A DNA stretch of 64,000 nt from Marinifilum sp. N1E240 (GCF_009295825.1 NZ_WHKF01000004.1:434001-498000), one strand, 5' to 3'. Shown: positions 45,588-55,076, numbered from the stretch's first letter. The notes: generated by a model from the letters alone, not told the origin. Program-made: numbers and translations.

Positions 45588-46226
45588 ATGAGTAAAAAAG
45601 TATTGTATATAACAGCAAATCCAAAAACCGAAGAGGAATCATTTGGTTTGCAAGTGGGAAGAGAGTTTATTGAGGAGTACAAACAGCAGAATCCTATGGA
45701 TGAGCTTACAGAATTGAATCTTTTTGAAACGGATGTACCATTATTGAGTGCTACTGCCTTTGATGCATTTGGAGTATTACAAAATGGAGGAAGTCTAGAA
45801 GAGTTAAGCACCGATCAGAAATCATTTTTGGGAAGTTTAAATCTCCTTTTAGAACAATTTATAGCTGCAGATGCTTATATTTTTGTAAGTCCATTATGGA
45901 ATTTTTCTATTCCACCTGTATTAAAGGCTTACATTGATGTTATTCTGCAAGCAGGCAAAACCTTTCATTATACCGAAAATGGACCAGAAGGCTTATTGAA
46001 AGGTAAAAAAGCGATCCATATTCAAGCATCTGGAGGAATCTATAGTAATGGGAATGCGGTGGAAATGGAATTTGGTCATCGATATTTGAAAACTGTACTA
46101 GGTTTTATAGGAATTTCAGACTTGAAGCTTATTCCGGTTGAGGGTGTGGCAATGGGAAATTTAGATGTGAATGAAATAGTGAAATCGTCATCAGAAAAGG
46201 CAAGAGTAATGGCAACAGAATTTTAA
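45588..46226 (+). CDS. azoR: FMN-dependent NADH-azoreductase
   Basis: 212 residues with a flavodoxin-like fold. KVLYITANPKTEEESFG is the phosphate-binding loop, SPLWNFSIPPVLKAYIDVILQAGKTF matches the family FMN segment, and IQASGGIYS is the third contact. It reduces quinones and azo compounds with NADH and probably protects against electrophiles. Single gene with its own promoter and terminator. Confidence 0.93.
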   Translation: MSKKVLYITANPKTEEESFGLQVGREFIEEYKQQNPMDELTELNLFETDVPLLSATAFDAFGVLQNGGSLEELSTDQKSFLGSLNLLLEQFIAADAYIFVSPLWNFSIPPVLKAYIDVILQAGKTFHYTENGPEGLLKGKKAIHIQASGGIYSNGNAVEMEFGHRYLKTVLGFIGISDLKLIPVEGVAMGNLDVNEIVKSSSEKARVMATEF

Positions 46227-46244
46227 GAATTAATTTTAATAATC

Positions 46245-46284
46245 ATGCGAATAGAATCATTTTCTGAATCTATTCGCATTTTTA
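46245..46284 (+). terminator. Intrinsic terminator after azoR
   Basis: 11-bp stem ATGCGAATAGA / TCTATTCGCAT with a 13-base loop, then TTTTT. Confidence 0.85.
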
Positions 46285-46349
46285 GTATCTTGGAGATAAT
46301 GGTAATTGTTAAAAATCCTTTAAATGTCGGAGTGAAGACATTTTTGACT

Positions 46350-46379
46350 TTTAAGTATATGTAAAAACAACTATTTTTG
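46350..46379 (+). promoter_or_regulatory. Probable promoter of the large GAF-protein gene
   Basis: TATTTTTG at 46372-46379 is an exact -7 box; TTTA at 46350-46353 lies 18 bases before it. TGTCGGA occurs twice nearby (46325-46331 as ATGTCGGAG and 46389-46395 as GTGTCGGAC), which could be a regulator site. Confidence 0.45.
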
Positions 46380-46409
46380 TAGTTTAAGTGTCGGACAAAT
46401 TTTCAACTC

Positions 46410-48779
46410 ATGAAGTTAGATCAATTAATATTGACCAATAAAGAAGTTCCTTTCAAGAAATCATTAAGTTTTCTTCCTTTGATTAAAAGAATTAAGGCAG
46501 AAACAGGTTGTAGTACAAGATCTTGTATTCATGGTAAATCCATTTTGGAATTAGTTGAGAAAACACCTGAGTTAGCAAGGATTGACTTTCCTATTGAAGA
46601 TTCGGAGAGGTTTAAAGATGAAATTCATCACCTGATGTCATATTTGATAACTCCAATTCAGTACGAAAATGGGATTGGAGTGGCTTCTACACCTTTCGAC
46701 GATGATAATTTTTACCATACACCAAAGTATTTGGAATTGTATAACAATGAAAATTATGAGATAGAATTGGTGGAGCAAAAACATCAGGATGAGTGCTTTA
46801 AGACTTTTACGATGCTGATGTACGCATACATGATGATCCTTCCGAAATATTACAATTTCGGATTGGAAATGGATTATTTATTCATGTATAAAGTAACTGA
46901 TAAACTTAACGGATTAGTTAAATATTATAAACTGGAGTTCGATAATTCATGTTTAGAACTTAAATATGAAGGAAAACTTCCGAAGCTTAGCGAAGATCAA
47001 ATCCATCAAATGATTAATGATCCATTGAATATGGATTTTTGGCTTAAAACTCTTCCGCTTGACAAATTTACTTTCTGTGGATTTTTATCTTTTTGGTATG
47101 TTGATGTGACTCAAATAGAGGTGATCTCATCTTTAAAATCGCAATTACTTGAAAAATCGGCAATCATTAATAAAGATAATTTTATTGATTTAGAACAAAG
47201 TATTCGCTCATTATTGTCATTGCCGAATTTAAATTTAGGTGTAATTGCCATAGGTATGAATCAGGGGAATGTAGAAAACCCCTCTAATTTTTGGCATGGA
47301 TTTTTAGATCCCAACAAGTATAAATGCGATGCTTATCAAGGAACATTTTATGAAGAAGCTGGTCGCTCTAGTGCTCCTGAGTTAATAAATGATTTATCAC
47401 AGGTAAAAAATCCGGGAAAAATTGAGAAGGCTTTACTAGATAAAGGAATTCGTAATATAAGTGTAATACCTTTAGAATTTGAGGGAGAACTAATTGGTAT
47501 GATGGAATTGGGATCTACCAAAGCTTTTGATATCAATTTTACAAAACTGAGAATTATTAAAGATATTATTCCTGTTTTCTCGATTGCTCTGCAACGTACA
47601 AGTGATGAATTGAAAAATAAGATTGAAGCGACCATTAAGGAAGAGTGTACGGCAATACATCCAAGTGTTGAGTGGAGATTTCAGCAAGCTGCTGCAAATT
47701 TATTAGGGAAGAGAGTGGCAGGTGAAAATGCAAGGATGGAAGAAATCGTATTCCCTAATGTTCATCCTTTGTATGGTGCAATTGATGTGCGTCATTCATC
47801 TGTGATAAGAAATCAAACCATTCAGGATGATTTGGTGGAACAATTACAATTGATTCGTAAGGTTCTGACAGCGGTATACGAAATTAGGGAAATGCCTATT
47901 TACGATCAGTTGATTTACAAAATTGATTTCTTTATTAAGAGCATCCGGGATGGACTTTCATCAGGAGATGAAATGAATGTTTTAAATTTTGTTCGCCATG
48001 ATGTTGAACCACTATTTTCTCATTTTGAAAAAGATGGGGATGAGGTAAGAAATGCAGTAAATATCTATAGGCAAAATGTTGATCCTGAATTAAATATTGT
48101 ATATAAACGACGTAAGGATTTTGAAGATAGTTTAGGATTGATTAATGATTGTGTAACCTCTTATATAGAGAAAGAGCAGGAAAAAGCTCAATTGATGTTT
48201 CCTCATTATTTTGAAAAATATAGAACTGACGGAGTAGAACACAATATTTATATCGGTCATAGCATTGCAAATAACCAAAGTTTTGATCGTATTTATTTGA
48301 AAAATCTACGTTTATGGCAATTGATCATTAGTGCAGAGTTGGCACGAAAAACGAAGGCTCTTAAAAAATTCTTGCCAATTCCTTTGGATACGACTGGTTT
48401 GATCCTTGTTCACTCCCAGCCATTAGCTATACGTTTCCGTCAGGATGAGAAGCAATTTGATGTTGATGGAGCCTACAATATAAGATATGAAATTGTTAAA
48501 AAACGCATTGATAAAGCTGTAATAAAAGGAACAAATGAGCGATTAACACAGCCAGATATGCTTGCCATAATTTTTAGTCAGGAAAGTGAAATGACAGAGT
48601 ATTTAAGGTATTTGGAATATCTAATTGCCGGAGATTATTTTGAAGATAAGATTGAACAACTTGACTTAGAAGATTTGCAAGGAGTATATGGATTGAAGGC
48701 TATTCGTGTGAAAGTGAAAAATGGACCGGAAGCAATTAATACCCTACAGCTTGCTGAAGATTTAAAAATGGATAATTAA
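46410..48779 (+). CDS. Large cytoplasmic GAF-domain protein of unknown function
   Basis: 789 residues with no signal peptide or membrane helix. The only part I recognise is a GAF-like region at about 255-400 (IRSLLSLPNLNLGVIAIGMN, then VIPLEFEGELIGMMELGS). The N-terminal about 250 residues contain many Tyr, Asp and Phe and match nothing I know; the C-terminal half is helical and charged, ending LQGVYGLKAIRVKVKNGPE. No kinase, cyclase, phosphodiesterase or DNA-binding domain is seen. Expressed alone, with a promoter and a terminator. Conserved length among relatives is my recollection only. Confidence 0.7.
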   Translation: MKLDQLILTNKEVPFKKSLSFLPLIKRIKAETGCSTRSCIHGKSILELVEKTPELARIDFPIEDSERFKDEIHHLMSYLITPIQYENGIGVASTPFDDDNFYHTPKYLELYNNENYEIELVEQKHQDECFKTFTMLMYAYMMILPKYYNFGLEMDYLFMYKVTDKLNGLVKYYKLEFDNSCLELKYEGKLPKLSEDQIHQMINDPLNMDFWLKTLPLDKFTFCGFLSFWYVDVTQIEVISSLKSQLLEKSAIINKDNFIDLEQSIRSLLSLPNLNLGVIAIGMNQGNVENPSNFWHGFLDPNKYKCDAYQGTFYEEAGRSSAPELINDLSQVKNPGKIEKALLDKGIRNISVIPLEFEGELIGMMELGSTKAFDINFTKLRIIKDIIPVFSIALQRTSDELKNKIEATIKEECTAIHPSVEWRFQQAAANLLGKRVAGENARMEEIVFPNVHPLYGAIDVRHSSVIRNQTIQDDLVEQLQLIRKVLTAVYEIREMPIYDQLIYKIDFFIKSIRDGLSSGDEMNVLNFVRHDVEPLFSHFEKDGDEVRNAVNIYRQNVDPELNIVYKRRKDFEDSLGLINDCVTSYIEKEQEKAQLMFPHYFEKYRTDGVEHNIYIGHSIANNQSFDRIYLKNLRLWQLIISAELARKTKALKKFLPIPLDTTGLILVHSQPLAIRFRQDEKQFDVDGAYNIRYEIVKKRIDKAVIKGTNERLTQPDMLAIIFSQESEMTEYLRYLEYLIAGDYFEDKIEQLDLEDLQGVYGLKAIRVKVKNGPEAINTLQLAEDLKMDN

Positions 48780-48802
48780 AATTATTATTACTATAAAAAT
48801 AG

Positions 48803-48830
48803 GGAAGCCTTTCGAAAGAGAGGTTTTTTT
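48803..48830 (+). terminator. Intrinsic terminator after the GAF-protein gene
   Basis: Imperfect short stem CCTTTC / GAGAGG around GAAA, extended by flanking A and T, followed by seven T. Confidence 0.7.
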
Positions 48831-48978
48831 ATTCTTTATGATATTGAATATTAACAATTGATACATTTTTAAGTTTAAAAAGGAATTTGTATTATTGTTT
48901 GAAGAAATGGCTTTGTATTCAAGCTATTAAAAATAGAATCCCCACACATTTTATATTTATTTCTGAACTTTAAATTTA

Positions 48979-51189
48979 ATGAGGTACATTTTACTTTGTC
49001 TGATTGTTGTCTCTTTCTTAACAAAAGGTGTTGCGCAATCAAATGTTGATAGTTTACAAAAGAAAGAACGACCAAAAATTGGTTTGGTATTAAGTGGTGG
49101 TGGTGCTAAAGGTTTTGCCCATGTTGGTGTGCTTAAGGTGATTGATGAGTTGGGAATTCCTATTGATTACATTTCCGGGACGAGTATGGGGAGTATTATT
49201 GGTGGCTTTTATGCAATTGGTTATTCTGCAGTCGATATTGAAAAAATGATTCTAAGTCAAGACTGGGATAAACTTTTAGCAGATGAGGTATCCCGTAAAC
49301 ATGTCCCTTTTCTTGCCAAGCAAAATTACGAGAGACATGTGTTGTCATTTCCGATTAAGCCTAAAGGTATTGAATTGCCAAGTGGAATTGTGAAAGGTCA
49401 AAATGTAATTAATTTATTTGAGCGATTATCTATAGAATATCATAATGTTGATAATTTTAGAAAATTACCCATTCCTTTTGTTTGTGTTGCTACAGATTTA
49501 GAAACGGGAGAGGCCGTAATTTTGGATAAAGGATATTTGCCTGAAGCCATGAGAGCAAGTATGGCAATTCCAACCGTGTTTTCACCTATCGAAATAGATG
49601 GAAAATTGTTAGTTGATGGAGGAATGGTGAACAATTTCCCAGTAAAGGAAGTGGTTGAAATGGGAGCCGATATTGTTATTGGTGTTGATGTTCAGGCAGG
49701 ACCAAAATCAAAGGAGGAATTAAATTCTTTTTTAGATGTTATCAATCAAACAGTATCACTAATGTCTTTAAAAGAATTTAAGAAAAATATTGACTTTGTT
49801 GATGTTTACATTAAGCCTGACATTAATAATTATTCAGTTGGGAGTTTTGATGAGGCAGATTCCTTGATCCGAAAAGGAGAAGAAATTGGACGAACCTTTA
49901 TTCCTGCCTTTAAAGATTTAAAAGATAAATATAAATTAAAGAAGAATAAGATAAAAAAATACAAACCTCCGGTTGATTCAACAAGCTACTACGTTAAAAA
50001 TATTGAATTTGAAGGTTTGAATGAAGTAAGTATTTCTCTCTTATCGGGTAAATTAAATTTGGATACTCCTGGCGAAGTGAGTTTGTACCAATTACAGAAA
50101 GGAATAAATCGTGGATTTGGAAGTAGATATTTTGATCATGTCGATTTTAAAATGGTAGGGAATAAGACCAAATCTCTTCAAGTTCGAGTTAAAGAAAGAA
50201 CAACTAAAAGATTTAATGTGGGATTGCGATACGATTCTGATAATCAAGCTGGTGTTTTGCTGAATACCACATTTCGTAATAAGTTAAGAAGTGGATCGCA
50301 ATTATCCTTCGATTTAAAACTGGCAGAGAGTCCACGATTTGTTACAACCTATTCTATTGATAATGGATTAAAACCGGGACTCACACTACAAGCAGAATAT
50401 AATGACTGGGAAGTTAATGCTTATGAAGACGGAGAAAAAGTAGGGAATTTTGATTTAGATTACGTTAGGTTGGATATAAATACACATTCTATTTTGAAAG
50501 AATCATATTCTGTGGGAATTGGTGTAAAGGCAGAATACTATAAGGTTGCTTCTAATTTTACTATGGTTAATATTCCAGAAAATGAAACTAATGAAGATGA
50601 TTTTTTCTTTTCATATTATGCATTTTTAAGGGTGGATTCACATGAAAAGGCTTACTATCCTAAAAAAGGAGTTAGTTTGTATGGAGAATACAAATTGGTA
50701 ACAAATAATGGAGCAAGTTTGGATGGAATGGAGAGACCTGCATCTATAGCCTATTTAAAATTCCAAAAAGCGATTAGTGTAAGTCCTGCATTAACAATTT
50801 ATCCAAAGTTTTATGGTAGAGTTATTTGGGGTAAAAATATTCCAGATTTTTTTATGACTTATACCGGAGGTATTGATCAAACGGATTATTTTGATATTCA
50901 GATTCCATTTGTTGGACTGGATAGAATGGAAATGGCTACTACAAATTCATTTGTGTTCAGAAGTGATTTTCAATACGAATTATTTAAAAATAACTACTTG
51001 GTACTAAAAGCCAATTTTGGAAAACTTACCGATGACGTTAATAATTCTTTAGATGAAGGAGAATGGATTAGAGGTGTAGGTTTAACTTATTCATACAATA
51101 GCTTGATTGGTCCTATGGAGTTTTCTTTAATGTATTCGAATAAAAAAGAGAAAGTTTTGAATTACGTTAGTTTAGGTTTTTGGTTTTAA
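48979..51189 (+). CDS. Patatin-like phospholipase with C-terminal outer-membrane barrel (PlpD/type Vd-like)
   Basis: 736 residues. Signal peptide (cleavage after GVA, then Q). Patatin domain about 33-310: oxyanion loop SGGGAKGFAHVG, nucleophile Ser69 in SGTSMGS, and Asp213 in VDGGMVNNFP, so the Ser-Asp dyad is complete. A POTRA-like domain (about 330-405; YVKNIEFEGLNEVS) leads to a barrel of about 16 strands (about 410-736) ending in VSLGFWF, the usual C-terminal aromatic. In the type Vd model the lipase is delivered to the surface by its own barrel; whether it is released is unknown. The next gene is another barrel protein on the same strand. Confidence 0.92.
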   Translation: MRYILLCLIVVSFLTKGVAQSNVDSLQKKERPKIGLVLSGGGAKGFAHVGVLKVIDELGIPIDYISGTSMGSIIGGFYAIGYSAVDIEKMILSQDWDKLLADEVSRKHVPFLAKQNYERHVLSFPIKPKGIELPSGIVKGQNVINLFERLSIEYHNVDNFRKLPIPFVCVATDLETGEAVILDKGYLPEAMRASMAIPTVFSPIEIDGKLLVDGGMVNNFPVKEVVEMGADIVIGVDVQAGPKSKEELNSFLDVINQTVSLMSLKEFKKNIDFVDVYIKPDINNYSVGSFDEADSLIRKGEEIGRTFIPAFKDLKDKYKLKKNKIKKYKPPVDSTSYYVKNIEFEGLNEVSISLLSGKLNLDTPGEVSLYQLQKGINRGFGSRYFDHVDFKMVGNKTKSLQVRVKERTTKRFNVGLRYDSDNQAGVLLNTTFRNKLRSGSQLSFDLKLAESPRFVTTYSIDNGLKPGLTLQAEYNDWEVNAYEDGEKVGNFDLDYVRLDINTHSILKESYSVGIGVKAEYYKVASNFTMVNIPENETNEDDFFFSYYAFLRVDSHEKAYYPKKGVSLYGEYKLVTNNGASLDGMERPASIAYLKFQKAISVSPALTIYPKFYGRVIWGKNIPDFFMTYTGGIDQTDYFDIQIPFVGLDRMEMATTNSFVFRSDFQYELFKNNYLVLKANFGKLTDDVNNSLDEGEWIRGVGLTYSYNSLIGPMEFSLMYSNKKEKVLNYVSLGFWF

Positions 51190-51258
51190 TAGAAATACTA
51201 AAAATTAATTGTTCTCGTTTTGATTGGTAAGATTTAAATTTAATAAAGTAGAATTTGC

Positions 51259-52320
51259 ATGAATTTCAATAAACTTCTCCTATTACTATCTTTAGTGATT
51301 TTATTTGGGAATTCGGTGATAGCTCAAATCGAATCAGATTCTACCAACTATGATTGGAACCCAAGTGTAGATGGAGTAGGACCAGTAAGAGGATTTGAAG
51401 TGTCATATCATGCGAATTCGAATTTTGATATTGGATCAAATTCGGATATTTATGGTAAAGGGGAGGGAGAAATTGATTACAATCGGGTTTTTAAAACCAA
51501 ACTGCGCTTTCCCATTTGGCTGAAAAAAAATCTAAAAATCGCAGGTAGTTTCGAATATAGTGACGAAGAAATACACTTTAAAAATATTGAAAGTACTAGT
51601 TATCCATTGTATCGAAGTCTTGATGATAAAAATTTAAAAAGCCTTGGAGGGAGTATATATTTGATGACTCAACTGAGAAGAAACAAGTATTTCATGGTTC
51701 GTTTCAATGCAAAATTAAAGGGCGATTACTGGAAAGAACATATTGGAAACGTAAGTAAATACACCTTTTTAAAAATGGAGGTTTCTCCACTTATTGGTTG
51801 GAAGGTAAACAAGTATAAATCATGGGGTGTAGGAGTTGCATTTTCATATACTTTTGGAGATCCTTTAATTTTCCCAGTATTTGCTTACAATCACACCTTT
51901 GCTGACAAGTGGGGTGTGGAAGCATTTTTACCAGCAAAAATAAAGTTGCGTTATCAGGCTTCTAAGCTTTGTTTTATCAATGCAAAAACCTACTTGAAAG
52001 GAGGAAGTTACAGTATACACTTAGATGATCCTGCATTAAATGATTTTAAAACATTAGAATTGAGAAGGTCCGATGTGAACTTCTCAATAGAGATTGATAA
52101 GGGAATTACAGATTGGTTGTGGTTATCATTGGAGAGTGGTTACAGAACAAATATTAATTTTGATGTGACTAACAAAAATCACACTTTTAGTTTATCGGGA
52201 AGTAAGCTTACCAACGAGAATAATATCATTGATTCTTATGCAAAAGGAGGTATGTTTTATAATCTTTCCTTGTTTATTGTACCTTCTAAAACATTACTCA
52301 AAAAGATTGGTTTAAAGTGA
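51259..52320 (+). CDS. Outer-membrane beta-barrel protein (DUF6268-like)
   Basis: 353 residues. Signal peptide to about residue 22 (GNSVIAQ). The mature protein is a run of amphipathic strands with Trp/Tyr girdles (for example KYTFLKMEVSPLIGWKVN, WGVEAFLPAKIKLRYQ). It resembles the DUF6268 family of bacteroidete outer-membrane proteins; assignment by style, not certain. It begins 69 nt after the patatin gene, so they may share a transcript. Confidence 0.7.
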   Translation: MNFNKLLLLLSLVILFGNSVIAQIESDSTNYDWNPSVDGVGPVRGFEVSYHANSNFDIGSNSDIYGKGEGEIDYNRVFKTKLRFPIWLKKNLKIAGSFEYSDEEIHFKNIESTSYPLYRSLDDKNLKSLGGSIYLMTQLRRNKYFMVRFNAKLKGDYWKEHIGNVSKYTFLKMEVSPLIGWKVNKYKSWGVGVAFSYTFGDPLIFPVFAYNHTFADKWGVEAFLPAKIKLRYQASKLCFINAKTYLKGGSYSIHLDDPALNDFKTLELRRSDVNFSIEIDKGITDWLWLSLESGYRTNINFDVTNKNHTFSLSGSKLTNENNIIDSYAKGGMFYNLSLFIVPSKTLLKKIGLK

Positions 52321-52322
52321 GA

Positions 52323-52351
52323 AAGGCAATATCCATAACGAATATTGCCTT
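52323..52351. terminator. Bidirectional terminator between the barrel gene and lysA
   Basis: 10-bp stem AAGGCAATAT / ATATTGCCTT with a 9-base loop in a 41-nt convergent gap. Confidence 0.75.
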
Positions 52352-52361
52352 AAATTATTCC

Positions 52362-53525
52362 TTAAATTGAATCTATTTTATTTGAGAATATCGAGCTAGC
52401 AATATCTCTTAAATTATATCTTGAAGCCATTGCCTCACCATAGGCTCCTGTAGTTCTTATGGCAATTAAATCATTCCTTTTAGTTGCAGGCAAATCTACA
52501 GATTTACCAAAACAATCGGATGATTCGCAAATAGGTCCAACCACATCATATTTATCGATAGAACCATTGGAACTAATATTTTCAATTTTGTGATAGGCTT
52601 GATAAAGTGCAGGTCGTAATAATTCTGTCATTCCAGCATCTAAAATGGCGAACTTGGTGTTCACACCATTTTTAACGTAAAGAACTTTAGAAATAACACT
52701 TCCACACTGGGCTACAACCGAACGTCCTAGTTCAAAGTGAAGTTCTTGTTTTTGTTTTAAATTCAAAAATTCATCAAAGATTCCAAAGAATGTTGGAAAA
52801 TCAGGAATTGGATTTTCATCTGGATTTTCATAATCAACTCCAAATCCTCCTCCTACATTAATATGGTCTACGAATACTTGTCGATTGGTAAACCATTCCT
52901 GAATTTCATTAATTCTTAAACAAAGACCTTTAAAAACACTTAAGTCGGTTATTTGAGATCCAATATGAAAGTGTAAACCAATTAGTTTAAGGTTTTTTAG
53001 TACTTGCAGATTTTCTAAAACACTTTCGAATTCCCATCGGTTAATTCCAAATTTATTCTCTTCAATTCCAGTTGTAATGTAATGGTGTGTATTGGCATTT
53101 ACATTCGGGTTGATACGAATGGCAATTCTTGCTGTCTTACCCGCTTCTTCTGCTAATTCGTTAATCAATTCCATTTCTGGTATCGATTCACAATTGAAGC
53201 AAAATATATCAGAATCAAGAGCAGTTCGTATTTCTTTATCTGATTTACCTACACCTGCATAAACGATCTTATCCGATGTAAATCCACATTCTAAAGATCG
53301 GTTGATTTCATTACCACTCACACAATCGGCACCAAATCCATAGGATTGAATTTTTTTCATGATATCGTGATTTGCATTTGCCTTTACGGCATAGTGAACA
53401 TGATATCCATACTTAGAGGATTCGTTTTGAATTGTATTAAGAGTTTGCTCCAAAATATTCATATCATAGAAATAGAATGGAGTATCTATATTATTGAATT
53501 TTTCTATTCTCTTACTGTTGAACAT
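52362..53525 (-). CDS. lysA: Diaminopimelate decarboxylase
   Basis: 387 residues from the ATG at 53523-53525; a TTG two codons earlier is less likely. It catalyses the last step to lysine. The PLP lysine lies in HYAVKANANHDIMKK, and the phosphate and substrate sites in HFHIGSQI, NVGGGFGVDYE and ELGRSVVAQCG; CESSDCFG carries the dimer active-site Cys. It lies 27 nt downstream of lysC on the same strand, so the first committed and last enzymes of lysine synthesis share an operon. Confidence 0.95.
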   Translation of the reverse strand: MFNSKRIEKFNNIDTPFYFYDMNILEQTLNTIQNESSKYGYHVHYAVKANANHDIMKKIQSYGFGADCVSGNEINRSLECGFTSDKIVYAGVGKSDKEIRTALDSDIFCFNCESIPEMELINELAEEAGKTARIAIRINPNVNANTHHYITTGIEENKFGINRWEFESVLENLQVLKNLKLIGLHFHIGSQITDLSVFKGLCLRINEIQEWFTNRQVFVDHINVGGGFGVDYENPDENPIPDFPTFFGIFDEFLNLKQKQELHFELGRSVVAQCGSVISKVLYVKNGVNTKFAILDAGMTELLRPALYQAYHKIENISSNGSIDKYDVVGPICESSDCFGKSVDLPATKRNDLIAIRTTGAYGEAMASRYNLRDIASSIFSNKIDSI

Positions 53526-53552
53526 GATCAAAAATTGGTTGAAAGTGTAACA

Positions 53553-54863
53553 TTAGAACAATTGACTACTTAATGCCTGAAGAGCAGCAATCTTGTCTTC
53601 CTGATTTACTAATACCGAGATATTGTGTTTGCTTCCGCCATATGAAATCATACGCAAAGGGATGTTTTCTAGGGCACCAAGAACTTTCTTAGCACTTCCT
53701 GCTGATTCCGAAATAAAATCACCAACAATACAAATAATTGATTGATTTTGATCTATTTCAACGCTTCCGTATTTAGCCAATTCGCTTTCTATTTCCTTCA
53801 AATTCGAATTATCGTCAATAGTTAAAGAAACGGCAACTTCCGATGTGGTAATCATGTCTATCGGAGTCTTGTAAATTTCGAATACTTCAAAAACTTTGCG
53901 CAAGAATCCGTAAGCTAAAAGCATACGACCCGATTTAATTTTGATTGCTGTAATTCCATCTTTAGCAGCAATAGCTTTAATCCCTTTTCCAACCAGATCA
54001 TTGGAGATTAAGGTTCCTGCATCTGTTGGACTTAGAGTGTTTTTTAAGCGTACAGGTACACTTTGTGATTTACAAGGCATGATACTCGAAGGGTGCATAA
54101 TTTTAGCACCAAAATAGGCTAACTCAGCAGCTTCGTCGAAGGATAATTGTTCAAGTGCTTTGGTATTTTCAACATATCTTGGATCGTTGTTGTGAAACCC
54201 ATCTATATCAGTCCAAATTTGAACCTCTTCTGATTGCAAAACAGATCCTATCAATGAGGCTGTGTAGTCACTTCCACCTCTCTTTAAATTGTCGATCTCG
54301 CCATAAACATTTCTACAAATAAAACCCTGAGTAATGTATAGATTGTGTTCTGTTTCTTCGCTAAGAATTCTGTCTAAATTTTCTTTGATATAGAAATAAT
54401 CTGGTTCACCATCCTTATCTATTCTCATAAAGTTTAGGGCAGGTAGGAATACTGAATTAACTCCAGATTCTGACAAATAGTAGTGAAACATTGCAGTTGA
54501 AATCAATTCTCCCTGAGCCAATATCGCCTTTTCCTGAAGTGTGGTAAAGCTTCGGAAAACAAAATTTCGGATGTAATTAAAATGAGATGTAATTAGCTCA
54601 TTTCCTTTTGATTTATATTCTTCGCTTGCATATAAATCATCTATTCTATCTCTATATTGCTGTTCTAATTCAGTGATCTTTTCGTTAGCTAAATCATTCT
54701 GTTCCTGATACAATAGTTCCGTAATTTCAACCAGGGCATTTGTGGTTCCTGCCATTGCTGATAAAACGATAATTCTGGACTCATCCGTCTGGACAAGTTG
54801 AGCCAAATTTTTAATTCTTTCAGGCGAACCTACTGATGTTCCGCCAAATTTTAAAACTCTCAT
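53553..54863 (-). CDS. lysC: Aspartate kinase (monofunctional)
   Basis: 436 residues. Kinase domain with KFGGTSVGSPERI at the N-terminus and GGSDYTASLIGS later; C-terminal regulatory region with two ACT repeats (about 310-436; MITTSEVAVSLTIDDN and ICIVGDFISE). No homoserine dehydrogenase is fused. It is the first gene of the lysC-lysA operon. The leader contains a strong hairpin with a T tract ending about 85 nt before the ATG, and further upstream a Lys-rich 18-codon frame; lysine-responsive attenuation is therefore likely, besides feedback through ACT. Confidence 0.94.
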   Translation of the reverse strand: MRVLKFGGTSVGSPERIKNLAQLVQTDESRIIVLSAMAGTTNALVEITELLYQEQNDLANEKITELEQQYRDRIDDLYASEEYKSKGNELITSHFNYIRNFVFRSFTTLQEKAILAQGELISTAMFHYYLSESGVNSVFLPALNFMRIDKDGEPDYFYIKENLDRILSEETEHNLYITQGFICRNVYGEIDNLKRGGSDYTASLIGSVLQSEEVQIWTDIDGFHNNDPRYVENTKALEQLSFDEAAELAYFGAKIMHPSSIMPCKSQSVPVRLKNTLSPTDAGTLISNDLVGKGIKAIAAKDGITAIKIKSGRMLLAYGFLRKVFEVFEIYKTPIDMITTSEVAVSLTIDDNSNLKEIESELAKYGSVEIDQNQSIICIVGDFISESAGSAKKVLGALENIPLRMISYGGSKHNISVLVNQEDKIAALQALSSQLF

Positions 54864-54947
54864 TGGTTAATAGTTTTTTGTAATCCAATTCAATTGGAGT
54901 GTTTGTTATTGTATTTGCTTTACTATGTTTTTTAGAATTATAAGTTC

Positions 54948-54977
54948 AAAAAAAGCCTGCAGAATTTCTGCAGGCTT
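54948..54977 (-). terminator. Strong hairpin with T tract in the lysC leader (attenuator or plain terminator)
   Basis: On the minus strand a 12-bp perfect stem AAGCCTGCAGAA / TTCTGCAGGCTT with a 1-base centre, followed by seven T in all. It lies 43 nt after the stop of the Lys-rich small frame and about 85 nt before lysC. It could also end transcription from the MIF-like gene 210 nt upstream. Confidence 0.85.
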
Positions 54978-55019
54978 CTATATTTTATGAGCGTTACATT
55001 ATTCTACATACAAGTTTTA

Positions 55020-55076
55020 TCACAACTGTTTATTGCGTTTAATCTGTTTCTTGTGTTTGTAAACTAATATCGTCAT
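55020..55076 (-). CDS. Putative lysine leader peptide of the lysC-lysA operon
   Basis: Eighteen codons from the ATG at 55074-55076 to TGA at 55020-55022: MTILVYKHKKQIKRNKQL. Five of 18 residues are Lys, spread over positions 7-16, just before the stop. The layout of a short frame with codons for the end product, then an intrinsic terminator, then the first enzyme of the pathway matches ribosome-mediated attenuators of the his, trp and thr kind. No known lysine riboswitch fold is seen. I could not draw a convincing antiterminator by eye, and an AT-rich sequence can give Lys codons by chance. Confidence 0.6.
   Translation of the reverse strand: MTILVYKHKKQIKRNKQL

Noticed and set aside
48988-48996. 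A third TTTACTTTG half-site
   Set aside because: It lies inside the patatin gene and is not followed by CAAAGTA at the 5-base spacing, so it is not a copy of the operator.
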